A stretch of 64,000 nt of DNA from Isoetes taiwanensis (Eukaryota > Streptophyta > Lycopodiopsida > Isoetales > Isoetaceae): assembly GCA_021234155.1 (NCBI GenBank), contig JAJEKV010000015.1:5587194-5651193 (forward strand). The letters are read 5' to 3'. Under the pieces are notes generated by a model. That model was not told where the DNA came from. It made no database searches and saw only the letters and a program-made list of their open reading frames with translations. How positions within the stretch are numbered: the first letter of the stretch is position 1; each line of letters starts with the position of its first letter. Made by a program: the position numbers and the translations under genes. This document shows, piece by piece, positions 1 to 10,799 of this stretch.

Positions 1-219
1 CCACTAAATGTGTTTATCTAAAAGAAGAAAAAATCATGAAAAATCCTATTCATCACAATTTCATTATATTGGCAAGAATTTTAGTAAACTAGAATTTATT
101 TAATGTAGACCTTCTGTATGTCTTGTGTACATGTGTACAATACACATGTATCATGCATATGTTTGTACACTATATGAATCTTTAGAAAAAATATTAATAC
201 AGTATTATCCATCTTAACA

Positions 220-540
220 CACTGCCCCACAAGTTTATAGTGATCCAACGGTTGAGATCAATCTTGGCCAATGGTGTTATGAGCCATAACACATTGCTAC
301 TTCATAACATCCTAGGGTGTTACTAGGATGTTATCTAATGGACGATTTAAATCAATTTTGATGGTGATCGGATGGTGTTAAGGGCGATGCCGCCCTAGTC
401 CTCAGGTGTTACTTCAAAAACAATTTTGGGCCATCAAAATGGCTCAGGCGTGTGCTGCGCGAACACCCTCGCCGTTTTGATGGCTCTCAATTTTTTTTTC
501 CGTAACACCCTTAGGCCAGGGCGTTATCTACACCTTCTAA
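220..540. repeat. Foldback/MITE-like repeat with nested inverted repeats
   Basis: This stretch holds two clear inverted repeats. ATAACATCCTAG at 304-315 faces its exact complement at 323-334 across a 7-base loop. GCCATCAAAATGGC near 433-446 faces GCCGTTTTGATGGC near 470-483 with one mismatch. The word GTGTTAC and its complement recur through the block. No open reading frame is present. A MITE or decayed foldback element is the simplest reading; I could not define its ends or a target duplication. The bases before it (1-219) are AT-rich and I see nothing in them. Confidence 0.45.
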
Positions 541-639
541 GATAGTTATGTATGATTATGAAATATATGAACGTGGTATCTTATATATACATATGTTAAA
601 GATAGCTTGATGTATTACCATAGTATTTGCCATTAGCAT

Positions 640-1470
640 CCCAAGGATAATGGATATCATCTAACTTCTCATATCTTGCAGGATCTGATGCATTAGGCCC
701 CCAACGTTTAGTTAAGCAACCTGTATATTCATGATCAATAGGCATCTACCATGATACAAAAATATGACCATAATTGGTAGGCTCTAGATCTAAGATAATA
801 TCTTCTTTTGTATAGCCCAATCACCTTGGAGTAATATCATTTCCAAGTCGGATTAAAACAAGCACATCTTCCGTGACATGTGCATGAGGATCAAACTCAT
901 CCATAGATATCAGTGGACATCCATCTGTTGGCGCACAATAAGAAGGCAAAGGTCTACAACCACAGTTGCTTCATCAACCTTTGGAGTAAAGGCAATTTGT
1001 AGAGGTTCTTTCTTTGTGTGCAATCAAAGGTTATCATTATGAGGATTTCCTGGAGAAGCACCTTCTAAACCAAAAAGAATTCTGATTCAATAACCCATAG
1101 TTGCTTCATATTGTTGTGCAAACATACTACCTTCTTGATCTTTGCAGATACCCTTCCATAATGATATGTACTTGTTGATGCTATCCTTTAGAGCAGAGAG
1201 ATATTTTAATCTCTTCCTTGGAGGGATGTTTTCAGGGCACCCCTCTTGATAGCATTGGCTTACCATTTTGATCCTCCTTCCATATTCTTATTTCTTTTTC
1301 TAGTATCCATGGTTGGCCGCATCTTATATTACATAATGGGTCATTTTTCCAATAATAAGTTTGTATGGCCTGTAAGGCCTTGGCCCTTGTTGGGGATATA
1401 TCCCTTGACAAAGCCTTTCCAATCCGAAACTTCATCCACAAAATATGGAATATGAGACTTTGCATTGCAC
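640..1470 (-). pseudogene. Decayed coding remnant, family not recognised
   Basis: On the minus strand successive frames read as plausible protein when joined in order. From about 1465 down come segments such as RIGKALSRDISPTRAKALQ and GQPWILEKEIRIWKEDQN, then, after a one-base frame change near 1235, KRLKYLSALKDSINKYISLW. Further down, near 960-640, come GCPLISMDEFDPHAHVTED and RYEKLDDIHYPWDANGKYY. At least two frameshifts and several in-frame stops break the reading. Amino-acid composition and continuity suggest a former protein of some 280 residues. I do not recognise the family. Given its surroundings it could be transposon-derived or a captured gene fragment. Confidence 0.35.
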
Positions 1471-1728
1471 TTGTTAAATAAGTAAAGCAAGTTGGGTTAG
1501 AGCATTTGATGAGCTCATTAATGTCGAAAAATTACCAAACAATGCATTAATAACATTATGTGTATGTCCAACCATCATGAAGTCAACTAGAATTTCATTA
1601 AATACCTTAAGCCATATCAAGTAAGAGAGAGATGAGATAACACATATCTATTTTTATTTTGACCTGATGCATTATCCAACTGCAAATAGAGATTTTGAGG
1701 AAGAGGATTGAAGCACTCTAAGCTGGCA

Positions 1729-3394
1729 CTAGAAGATGCAGGCACTACCTTTTTGTGTCTGTGCTAGCTTATGATGTGGTGGTCGAGTATCCTTTACTGC
1801 TTGCATTAATTTGCAATATGTAGTTTTGCTTCCACAAAGATCACCATTGTTGCCTTCGTCCACTAACTCAAGATAGTTTAGCATCCTGAAAAGTGATCCA
1901 TGGAAGTTTGAGTCATCTTTCCAAAGATCAAGAGAGAAATGACCATAAGCCTGACCACCATGACCGTGTGTCAATGCACTTGTCAAACTGCTATTTAAGC
2001 GATCCCCCTTCTAAACTGACTTCGCAAGATGATCACTTCCGTGTAAGCATTTTGACATGATACATCTTTTTATGTATTATGCAAAGATGACTTCTACTAA
2101 ACAATGATATAATGCATGCCAATGCCAATATTGACTTCTACATATGTACACATGTTGAACTGAAAAGTTGTGCCTCTCTCTTATCGCCTCCATTCTTCCC
2201 AATTTTTGCTTAATGACTACACATATATTACATTTGGATGATATTGTAATTGCGATGCTAACATATGGAAATTCCCTTTTCTAAATAGTATAAGAAGAAG
2301 GCAAACTTACATTTTTTTCTATCATCTCTTACATCATGGCACCAGTTCCTTATGTATGCTCTTATTATTAAGGAAGTTTGCAAACATTCTCCAATTATCC
2401 TTACTTTTCTTGCTTCTGTGTGAAATGCTCTCCATATTCTCAATAATGAAGGTATCAAACACATATTCTGTAGCTAGTGTAGCAGATCGAGGCTTCTAAG
2501 AGTTTGTGTTACTATGCTTTGATCTTTTTCCACCTAACTTGAACCTCTTTTCCCAATTATAAAATATAAAATCAGGAACTCTTAAAGCGATGCATCATAT
2601 AAATTGACAGCATTCCACTCCGAAGACTACTAACTTCCCCTTCGAGTGTTTTTAAGATATTGACTTTTATATAGAGGCCTTTCTGCACAACCATGGCATG
2701 ATTTCATGTCGTGCTTCCCCAGCAAAACAATTATCTTGCCCATTGAAAGCTCAATCTTTGTTACACCTAATAATTCATCATCAATAGCATCATGAGGATC
2801 ACTAAATGTTTTCCACCGAATATTTAGACCCATTGCGAGAGTGAAGAATGTAGCACGATAGGCTAACTTAGATCTGTTTTGTCAGGGATAAACATCTTGA
2901 GACCAAGATAGGCATCTAGATTCTCATGGCCTTTACCCCTTATACTACCTTGTCCTCCTTAGCTACTGTAGTGTTGCTTGGTTCACTGAAGTCAATAGTT
3001 ACATTGATATATGGCTGGCTACTGGTAGATGCCAGACTACTAGATGAATCCTCTTGTGAAGAGGAAAATTTAGGGGTTGTTTCTGAGGACATATCTTCAC
3101 TTAATGGAACCTCAACAAGTCTTACATTCCTCTTTGGCAATTGAATGAATGTGCTACGGCTTTACCAATGTTATCTGCACCGGAAGTTCAGCGGATGGAA
3201 CTAGAGATTCTATGACCTCTATTGCTATCCATCCTTGTCGTGAAGTGTGGCTCTTTATAAAAGATGATCCCTAGCAACAATTGTCCTTCCAATGAATAAG
3301 CTGTACAATGGAAATCGGAACCTGCATTAGATACATGAAAACTTAAACATATCAAATACCAAGAAAGTATTAAAGAACAGAAGGAAAATGGCAC
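1729..3394 (-). other. Coding-like scraps, unidentified, probably the same decayed locus
   Basis: Short minus-strand frames with protein-like composition occur at 1729-1986 (His/Gly-rich start, then WKDDSNFHGSLFRMLNYLEL), 2630-2833 (WKTFSDPHDAIDDELLGVTK) and 2940-3140 (Ser/Glu-rich, SSQEDSSSSLASTSSQPY). They share strand and order with the remnant at 640-1470 and may be exons or broken pieces of the same former gene. No splice pattern could be followed with confidence, and no domain is recognisable. The intervening sequence is AT-rich. Confidence 0.2.
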
Positions 3395-3429
3395 TATTTA
3401 CAATAAGAAATGGCAATTAAGCATAGTTT

Positions 3430-3880
3430 AACAGAGGTGATGCCATGGCGCCATTTTCTCCTTTAGGTTTTTCACATTGAGATACCCCAAATGCAAGACC
3501 CCAAATGGCAGATCCCATTTGGGAGGATTTCTAGTAGCATATCCACTACCATTTGGGGGGAGTCAATGAGGTACCTATATTATGTATACATGCTTCGATT
3601 GGTAAGATGTGATAATAGGAGCAGATCTACATAACACATGCACCCCATATTCAATCTGCAAATGGCGCCATAATGGCATCAAATTGCACTATCGCGCCAT
3701 TTGAGAAGTGTCAATTAGGTACCCATGTTATGTATGCTTGCTCCTATTGGCACACGTGTGATAATAGGAGCATGATTACATAATACATGCACCCCATCTT
3801 TAATCCCCAAATGGCATCATGGCGCGCCATTTAACCTAAAATGGCATTAAATGGCACCATGCCGCCACTTCGGGAGTTCT
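3430..3880. repeat. Satellite-like repeat built on ATGGCGCCAT-type words
   Basis: Two roughly 150-bp units lie in tandem here, and a third lies at 4815-5020. Each has a GGTACC(T/C)AT-TATGTAT segment, then a TGATAATAGGAGC segment, then ACATGCACCCCAT, and finally palindromic words such as AATGGCGCCAT. The third copy is separated from the first two by the LINE fragment at 3881-4815, so that LINE probably inserted into the array. Units are diverged and have no coding capacity. Confidence 0.5.
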
Positions 3881-4815
3881 AATAGAATAGAATAGAATAG
3901 AATAGAATAGAATAGAATAGAATAGAATAGAATAGAATAAACTTTTATCGTCTACAAAGACCAATTGGCCTATGGGACCCAAACAAAAAGAGAGCAGCAA
4001 GCGTATTACTGTTAGGATTAAAAAACCCACGCCCCGAAGGGTTAGGGAAAAACCTTAGCAGTAATAAGTATGCTAGTACATTGTACAATTGTATAGGACA
4101 ATTCCATACTGTCCCAGAGGACATAACCTTGTATCCATAACCTCTTGGAGGTATGACCCCAACAAGCCCATGGACGCCGTATTCAATAACTCATGCAACG
4201 ACTGGTCAGGCAAAACTAACCGAGCATACTGCGCTCGGATATGGGCAAGCACTGGGCAAATCTGGAGGGCATGACATTCATCTTCAATGGCGCCCCGGTG
4301 GAAACACTGACAAAGCCTATCCTCCCGTGCTTCCCGAGTCCAACGCCCTGTCTCAATGCGGAGACGATGTGCACTCGCTGCGAATGAAAGCTATAAGTCT
4401 GCGCTTCTTCATGGACAAATGGGTGCACAAGTACTGATGTGGGCCTCTCGTGAGCATAGGATTGACTTGCTGCTGATAATGTGCCATCTTAACGTGTGCC
4501 AGAGCCTCTGCATCCCAGAGCTTGCGAAGGAAACTAGCATCTAGGTACAATTTTAGTGCATTGTGATGTTTCTTTTTTTGTATCTGCACGCATCTGTTTG
4601 CTTGTACATCCCAGCGTGAGAACCACAGAGCTTGCTTGTCCTTCCAGCAGGCTTTGAGGCATTGGGGATCCATTGCTACGGCCAAAGCAAGGTTGGGCAA
4701 ACGTGTATCACCCACAGCGACCACCTTCTGGAAGTAAATAATATGGCGTTCCAATGCAGCTCGTTGAAGTGGTAGAAAACCTGTCGTCTGGAGTAGGATC
4801 TGGTATGGAACTGTG
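3881..4815 (-). mobile_element. LINE 3' fragment with (TATTC)n tail, minus orientation
   Basis: The fragment reads on the minus strand. From about 4815 to 4350 it encodes the C-terminal LINE domain (YQILLQTTGFLPLQRAALER, FQKVVAVGDTRLPNLALA, LYLDASFLRKLWDAEALAHV). This is followed by a broken zinc-knuckle region and a non-coding 3' end containing the family hairpin (arms at 4003-4016 and 4053-4066). It finishes in a pentanucleotide tail at 3881-3940, written AATAG on the plus strand. Endonuclease and reverse transcriptase are missing, so the copy is 5' truncated. Related copies lie near 16.3, 17.4, 18.1, 24.1, 25.4, 26.7 and 40.3 kb. Confidence 0.8.
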
Positions 4816-5139
4816 GAGGTATCTATCTCGTGTACACATGTTTCTATTGGCACACACATGATAATAGGAATAGGTCTACATACACATGCACCCATATTCA
4901 ATTCCAAAATGGCACCATGACGCCATTTGACTTGAAAAGGTATCAATACAATAGCACCGTGATACCATTTGAGGCTCTCTTCCATGAGGGACCAAAATGG
5001 CAAATTACAAATTCCTGACCCACTATGGAGGACATTTTAAGTAACGTAGATGTAATATTCTTTCTTGAGACGTGTGAAAATGAAGAGGTAAGCTTCCTGA
5101 CATTATGGGGTTTAAAATGATGCATTTAATATGGAATAA

Positions 5140-6430
5140 AAAGGAATGGAGGCTTAAAGGTTTTGGTGGAATTGTTTGCTATGTTAGACATGAATTTACG
5201 CATTTAGTGACAGCCTTGGATAAAATGGCATCACTTCAGTATATTTGAATTGAAATACCTGGAAAATCTGGAAAACTTTATGTTGCTGGTTGTTACCTTT
5301 CACCAATAGAATCTCGTGTGTACAATTCTGATAATTTAGACAGGGATGATCCCTTTTCTCATTTGGAACAAGATATTCTAGCATTTGGTTCCACAGACAA
5401 TGTGCTCTTGCTAGGTGATTTTAATGGACGCACAACACAAAAACAACCAGCTATAGTTAGTCCAGATGGAAATTCAGAATGGATGGAGATGCTTGATGAA
5501 AATGAGCTATCAATTTCTGGATGGCATAGACACTCTGATGATAAGATTAGATGACCTAATCCACAAGGACAACATGTTTTGGCATTACGTAGTGGTCTTG
5601 ATATGACTATATATAATTGATAGCAAAATTTCCCAGTTCTGGAAAATATACTTGCAGGAATGCAAGTGTGGTGGACTATTTTTAGCTAAGCCAGCATTTA
5701 TTAATCAGATGGTCAATCTTTCTATTGGCAGTGAAAAGATTGAGTCAGATCATGTGCCAATTTTTGTTGCTATATGTGCTTTAGCCACATTGGTGCATGC
5801 TCCTCTATCTATCCGAGCTCCAAAAATTAAGATGAGATATGACAAGAGCATTCTGTTTAAGGAATCATGTGAGGAAAAAGTTTCATTGATATTGTGGCCA
5901 CAAGCAATATCTGAGATTATTGACACTTTGACACGCTTGGTAATTGATACTACAACCATGTGCTTTAGCTCGCATAGGCAAAGGAAGGGATTACCATGCA
6001 ATGGGTGGTTTGACCAAGAATGTAGAGAACAAAAGCCGTATCAAAATGTTGGGGCTACATTGAATGTTGCAGCTCTTTTTTAGCAAATACACAGATTGTA
6101 CCACATTCCAAATCAGAATGAATCTTGCATGGATGACAGATACGATGTAGAGTATCTTTTATTCACTTTAGATGATATATATTGTGGTTTACAAAAGTTG
6201 TCTAATAATAAAGCTACTGATGCGGATGGTCTAGTAGCTGAAATGTTCAAATGGACGGGTGATGGAGTTGCTGCTATCTTGTTAAAATTGTTTAATGCAG
6301 TGCTACGAAGGGCTTCCCACAAGCATGGCAAATAAACAGAGTAGTTCCACTCCACAAAGCAGGCGATGAATTGGATTTCCAGCCAACTATCGAATGATGG
6401 TTAGTAGTTTATATGCTAAACTTTTTGCAT
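5140..6430 (+). pseudogene. LINE endonuclease and start of reverse transcriptase, decayed
   Basis: An AP-type endonuclease is visible across several frames. GGIVCYVRHEF and YVAGCYLSP come first, then LLLGDFNGRTT near 5410, then SEKIESDHVPIFVAI near 5740 (the SDHxP motif of EEP nucleases). The linker has GLPCNGWFDQECRE near 5990. The beginning of the reverse transcriptase follows (LSNNKATDADGLVAEMFKW near 6210 and VVPLHKAGDE across frames near 6345). Many stops and frameshifts make it non-functional. At about 6430 homology stops at an insertion and resumes at about 7380. It belongs to the same family as the copy at 18.06-20.33 kb. Confidence 0.75.
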
Positions 6431-7380
6431 TCCATGGCTTCAGTATAAGAGATGTCTTATAATATAAGACATGTCTCATAAATTTGCTTTTCCACTACTC
6501 AATCTCTCTGTTTGCATATTTGTCACAAAGAGGCACAATTTCACTCAAGTTGCAATTTCACAATTCTTGATGCGTGATAGTTGTTGCAGATGAGGCAACA
6601 TATCTAGCAAGCATGAAATAGATCTTTGTTTATCATAGCTTCCTTCCTTGTCTGTAATGCGTGTAATCCAATCAACATGGCATGATGATCAAGGAGTTGG
6701 GACAGAACCTTCCAAGTGGAGCAGATGCTGAGAAAACCCAGAAATGCAAGAAAATTGGCCGTACCTTTCAATTTTCAGCCATAAAAGCCCATATAAAATC
6801 CGTGTTCAGAATATCGTCTGGAGTATGTTTTAATAAAAGTGCAATCCAATCTACTGTTAAAGAGGCCGAGCTCATATTTTTTGCAGAATCAGCACTATCC
6901 ATGATCAAATTCTGGGTTTTTTCATTTGCTGCAGACAGATCTAAAGAACCTACGGATTCCGTGCAAAATGCTTTCACTTTAAAATCAATCTCTCCAAAAA
7001 GACTCTGCGCCTGGGAAATGTAATAAGGAAGCTTGAGCGCAGATGATCTGCTGGAGGAAGAATTGGGGCTGCATTTTTTGCCCTTGATATGGCGTCTATG
7101 GCGCCCTGCTTCCCAACCTGCAACTCCGGCATTTACACAAGATTTACATGGCTCTTTACCTGTGCCATATTCGATAAATTCCTCTTCGACCTCATTTTTT
7201 TGAGCCCCACAATTTTCGGCGAAGAAGCCCTGCGATTGGATAAGATTTGTTGTCTTATTTTCTGGCGGGGGGGTTTCCCCCGGAAGAAAATGGGTCTCCA
7301 TATATGTCTTAAAGTTTTGTGTGGAAAAACTAAGGTGTCGTATATGATTATGTGGCCCAATCAATATCTTCACAAATTTA
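6430..7380. other. Insertion splitting the LINE, containing an unidentified ORF
   Basis: This segment interrupts the LINE reverse transcriptase and has no similarity to the LINE. It begins near a 21-base palindrome at 6452-6472 (ATGTCTTATA, one central base, then the complement). On the minus strand it carries an uninterrupted 201-residue frame at 6768-7373, listed separately. I could not define a target duplication or terminal repeats, so the mechanism of insertion is unknown. Confidence 0.5.
6768..7373 (-). CDS. Unidentified 201-aa ORF inside a LINE-splitting insertion
   Basis: This open frame of 201 residues is one of the longest intact frames outside recognisable elements. It has a short Cys pair in GKEPCKSCVNAG, a basic stretch GRHRRHIKGKKC, a Ser-rich linker, and a mixed helical C-terminal part (SADSAKNMSSASLTVDWIAL). 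The first 40 or so residues may be read-through from other sequence. No signal peptide or membrane segment is visible. The composition looks more like a host gene exon than transposon debris, so a captured exon is possible. I do not recognise the family. There is no evidence that it is expressed, and antisense chance cannot be excluded. Confidence 0.3.
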   Translation of the reverse strand: MKILIGPHNHIRHLSFSTQNFKTYMETHFLPGETPPPENKTTNLIQSQGFFAENCGAQKNEVEEEFIEYGTGKEPCKSCVNAGVAGWEAGRHRRHIKGKKCSPNSSSSRSSALKLPYYISQAQSLFGEIDFKVKAFCTESVGSLDLSAANEKTQNLIMDSADSAKNMSSASLTVDWIALLLKHTPDDILNTDFIWAFMAEN

Positions 7381-8050
7381 AGACAGGAGTTTGTGGAAAA
7401 AAGGGCCTCATTCTGGATTCAAAAATTAGCATGTGTGCTGAGGATAATAATGCTAGAGCAGTGGGACAAGCTGGTTTCAGACCCAAAAGGTCCACTATTG
7501 ACCATTTGGTCACTATGCGTGCAGTGATAGATTCTGTTGTTGGGAAAAAGAAACCCCTATATGTTGCCTTCGTTGACTTATCCAAGGCTTTCGATATGGT
7601 GAACAAAAATAGTCTATGGAAAAGAACAAGCAGTTGGAAAGCTATATGAATAGGTACTGGTTCAATTGTTCTTTCCATATGTAAATTCTTGTAATAAATT
7701 AGTGGAGAGCAATGTGGGAGTAAAACAGGGGTTTTTTTATAGACCAACTTGAATGCTAGATGCGGGACCATGGCGGAGATGAACGCCTATAAATGGGTAT
7801 GTTCTTATGCTACTTTTGTATGCTGATGATGTGGTATTGCTATCTAGGAGCATACAGGGGTTACAACGACATTTGGATGCACTTTCATTATTTTGTGATA
7901 CAAAAAGCATCCAAGTTAATATGGATAAGACCAAAGTGATTGTATTTGGGGCAAACAAGACTGATCATTTAAAGTTCTGTTATCAAGGTGAATTTATAGA
8001 AATTACCAATAGCTACAAGTACCTTAAACACTATTGCAAATTAAACGGGA
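7380..8050 (+). pseudogene. LINE reverse transcriptase continued (YADD core)
   Basis: Reverse transcriptase resumes with GQAGFRPKRSTIDHLVTMRA and KKPLYVAFVDLSKAFDMV (7465-7605), the first catalytic aspartate region. The LLYADDVVLLSRS catalytic motif is at about 7807-7850, and LDALSLFCDTKSIQVNMDKT and NSYKYL follow. Several frameshifts separate these blocks, and the thumb and C-terminal domains are missing. The fragment ends shortly before a perfect hairpin at 8043-8070. Together with 5140-6430 it is one decayed element. Confidence 0.8.
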
Positions 8051-8070
8051 GTGTTGCATCACTCCCGTTT
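8043..8070. repeat. Perfect 11-bp inverted repeat
   Basis: AAACGGGAGTG at 8043-8053 is followed by the loop TTGCAT and the exact complement at 8060-8070. It lies at the junction between the LINE fragment and the methylase locus. No T-run follows it, and its role is unknown. Confidence 0.6.
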
Positions 8071-8348
8071 CAAAGATTCCCTTAAGAAAAACACCATGCT
8101 TTAAAAATTGATCCTTTTTGAAAGAAGTTGGGGATCTCAAGAGGACCAGAATATTTTATCCTGTATTTTGGGTTTTTTTTGAAGTGATGATCTTGTATTT
8201 GTAAAGAAGAGCACTTGAAAACGGCAAAATTTCAGACATTAGTACACCAGGAATTTCACTAGGAATTTGAAGACATCCAAATAAGATAGAAAAAATAATA
8301 GTTTTATTATCAATTTTTTTTAGTACATCAAATCTAGTAGAAGACAAG

Positions 8349-9470
8349 TCAGAGGTCCAAATCAAAGTCCTCAGTATGTTTTTTGCTTGTCCCAGGTTGG
8401 TCCTTCTCTGCAATTTGCTCCTTTGTCACTGTTTCATCTTTGTTGGTGTCTACATTTTGTTCAGGAATAGTAGCTAGAGCTACTTCTTTAAAGTCTGCAA
8501 AGGTAGCTTCATCTTCCAGAGAGCTTGTAAATGGAGGTTGTATCTCTGAGGATGTCATCTTGGAAAAATCTGATGATGATTTGGCACTTAACTCTTGATT
8601 TTCATCTGGTAGAGTTGGTAAGGCAGACAATCTCATCTTGATAAAGTTTACAGCCTCTTTGTCAATGTCAACAGCAGCACAATTGCGGCCCTTTTTAAGT
8701 GCACATGCTATTGTTGTACCAGAGCCAGAGAAAACATCAAGCACCCAATCTCCTGGACGTGAGAACATATCCAGAAGATGGTTAATAAGCTTCTGTGGCT
8801 TTTGTAATGATTGACAATCCTGCCTTGTGCACTTGGGTCCTGCAGCTTCTGTAATACTGCTGGAAACTCTAAGACATTAGAAAAATTTTGGCAGGCTGCT
8901 GTGTTGAAATGCTCCATAGTGCGCTTCCCGTTGAAACTCCAGTAAGCTGCATAGAGATATTCCACCTTGCTCAGTAGCCTCGGTCTCCACCATGGTAGTT
9001 AATGTTTGTTTTGTACCTGCAAGAACGTATTCCAGCATAGGAAGTACGTATTCCAGAATAGGAAGTGAGAAGAAGATGAGTTACAATTACAACGATGATT
9101 CTAAACTTGAACGAAAGAAAGAATCAATTGCATTCAACCGGCTTGCACAGGAGAACCGAAGTAGTTCTTAAAAGTAGCTTCCACGAGTCCGGCCTGCGTG
9201 CTAGAGTGAAACACAGGTCGTCGTAGCGGCTATCCTTCAGCTTAAAGCCATATGGCAAGTTTGCTATGACCAAGGTGAAATCTTGTGGCTTTATCGATCC
9301 AGGCAACTTCGTGCAGTCCCCATGAACGATGGAAAAAGTTGTTTTGGTCGAACATAGAAAACCTCTCGTAGTCGGACGACTCAACATCTACAATCCGCCT
9401 GTCCGCTAACGTCCTCCCCTTCGAGCTGTCCTTACCAGGTGCATGAATCCCTCTGGTAGGTCCTTGTTCT
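8349..9470 (-). pseudogene. DNA methylase, N4-cytosine/N6-adenine (amino-methyltransferase) family
   Basis: Read on the minus strand. The first block (9387-9190) has IVHGDCTKLPG followed by DFTLVIANLPYGF. The latter occupies the position of the catalytic (D/N/S)PP(Y/W) motif, here NLPY. A second block (8965-8830) reads EYLYAAYWSFNGKRTMEHF and NVLEFPAV. A third (8815-8349) reads QKPQKLINHLL and GDWVLDVFSGSGTTIACALK, the AdoMet-binding FxGxG motif, then NCAAVDIDKEAVNFIKMRL and a Glu/Lys/Thr-rich tail ending in DFDLDL. The order catalytic motif then AdoMet motif fits the beta-type arrangement. At least two frame changes (near 9180-8970 and near 8820) separate the blocks. The first may be an intron, because TCTTGCAG precedes GTACAAAAC there. 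The second looks like a frameshift. It is divergent from the DUF7869 gene. The substrate and the base modified cannot be told from sequence. Confidence 0.72.
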
Positions 9471-10235
9471 TCTTCTTGCTCTGTTAGAAAATAAAGGAAT
9501 ACACTTTGGCCTTCTTGTGTGAGCAAAATGTATTCCGGAATACACTTTGCCCTCCAGATGAAACACAAAGTGTATTCCGGAATACACTTTGCCTTTCAGT
9601 CGAAAGGCAAAGTGTATGCTGAAATACACTTTGCCCTCCAGTGTATTCCAGAATATACTGCCTTTCGACTGGAGGGCAAAACATATTCCGGAATACACTT
9701 TGCCCTCCAGTGTATTCGAAATACGCTTTGGCTTTCGACTGGAGGGCGTCTGGAAGGCAAAGTATATTCCAGAATACACTTTGCCTTTCGACTCCGGAAT
9801 ACACTTTGGACACACAAGAAGGCCAAAGTGTATTCCGGAATACACTTTGCCCTTCTGACAATCGGCGAAGTGTATTCCGGAATACACTATTGCCCACAAA
9901 AGTAAACTGTAACAGAGCCAAAGGACGTACTATATACTTCACATGCTTACCTGTCCATAATTTTCTCTATGTAAATCAGAATACAGCAACAGTGAGTTGA
10001 ATCAAAGGCGCTCGCTATGGCGACTGAATCTCTGAAAGCGGAATATGCAACTGAGGTGCTCAATTTTCCTTTTTAAAGGTAGACTATTGTCAGTTATCTT
10101 TTTCTATGTAAAGTGGAATACATCTCGTGCAGACAGTCTAGACTAGTGTATTCTGGAATAGGATTCATGCACTCACACAGCAAATGCATCACATCAAATA
10201 GTATTCTAGAATAGCTTTTTGTATTCTCGAATAGC
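9030..10235. repeat. Scattered TTCnnGAA palindromes between two divergent genes
   Basis: Apart from the dense array at 9495-9895, this interval holds further copies of the same kind of palindrome: GTATTCCAGAATAGG near 9050, GTATTCTGGAATAGG near 10147, GTATTCTAGAATAGC near 10200 and GTATTCTCGAATAGC near 10222. The outer TTC and GAA are constant while the central two bases vary. TTCnnGAA is also the core of a plant heat-shock element, but the regular TATTCnnGAATA context suggests a more specific site. Confidence 0.5.
9495..9895. repeat. Array of GTATTCCGGAATAC palindromes
   Basis: About a dozen copies of a palindromic module lie in 400 bp. The best copies (near 9574-9597 and 9826-9849) consist of AAAGTGTATTCC followed directly by its exact reverse complement. 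Copies are joined by short linkers such as GCCCTCCAG and GCCTTTCGACTGGAGG, which are themselves partly inverted. Because the array is palindromic, it yields open frames on both strands encoding YSGIHFALQ-type repeats; these are not genes. The array overlaps the 5' end of the methylase remnant and lies upstream of the DUF7869 locus. Confidence 0.8.
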
Positions 10236-10273
10236 AATTGCCCAACCGCCTAGTGAGTTACTTACATGTCCCT

Positions 10274-10799
10274 AATTTTTTGCAGTTGTTTAAGATGGTT
10301 AACCGCTTCGTGAACAAACTTCCACCACCATTTGTTTCCTCTAGTACCTCTACTTCAGATGGAACACGTGACACAGATGCTTATCCGACTCCTACCTCGA
10401 CAAGGTCTTTGTTGCTCCTCGAAGACACTCCGAGTCCAGTAACTAGTAGATTGCCACCACCTTTCCAACTGTCTCCAAGTCCAATAGGAAACCGGATGCC
10501 ACCTCCTTTCATTGCCTCACCTGTCGCACGTAGCAATCTTCCACCACCTTTTATACCATTCCCCGATTGACCTCAGCAAATTTTTCAGAACAGACTACCT
10601 TAGCCATTTGTAGTTTCTCCTTCTTCACTTACACAAACAAGGAATGCAACACGCTCAGAAGACTGCCAGATTCACCATCGCTTCTCCCACCACGACTTCA
10701 CTATAAATAAAGACGACCTTGCAGCATCTACTCCTCTTCACACAACCGTGGTTACACATGGGTTTGCAGAATTTCAGTCAGCTCTAAGGGACATGTTTG
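10274..10799 (+). pseudogene. LPPPF-repeat N-terminal region of the DUF7869 protein
   Basis: The frame beginning near 10274 (ATG of MVNRFVNKLPPPF) contains four spaced copies of a (K/R/N)(L/M)PPPF motif: NKLPPPF, SRLPPPF, NRMPPPF and SNLPPPF. They are separated by Ser/Thr/Pro-rich linkers. A fifth copy follows at about 10595 but reads LP-stop-PF, so the stop is probably a mutation in the repeat. Coding character continues in the same strand through 10650-10799 (RNATRSEDCQIHHRFSHHDF, FAEFQSALRDMFE) up to an in-frame TGA. The region is therefore best seen as the disordered N-terminal tail of the protein encoded at 10797-15921, now broken. Proline motifs of this kind usually bind small interaction domains; the partner is unknown. 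Confidence 0.5.

Noticed and set aside
9495-9895. CRISPR-like array of short repeats
   Set aside because: Repeats are perfect palindromes with irregular, related linkers, there are no unique spacers or cas genes, and the DNA is from a plant nucleus.
9432-9905. Overlapping ORFs of 76-155 codons encoding YSGIHFALQ-type repeats on both strands
   Set aside because: They are translations of the palindromic DNA array, open on both strands because the repeat lacks stops.
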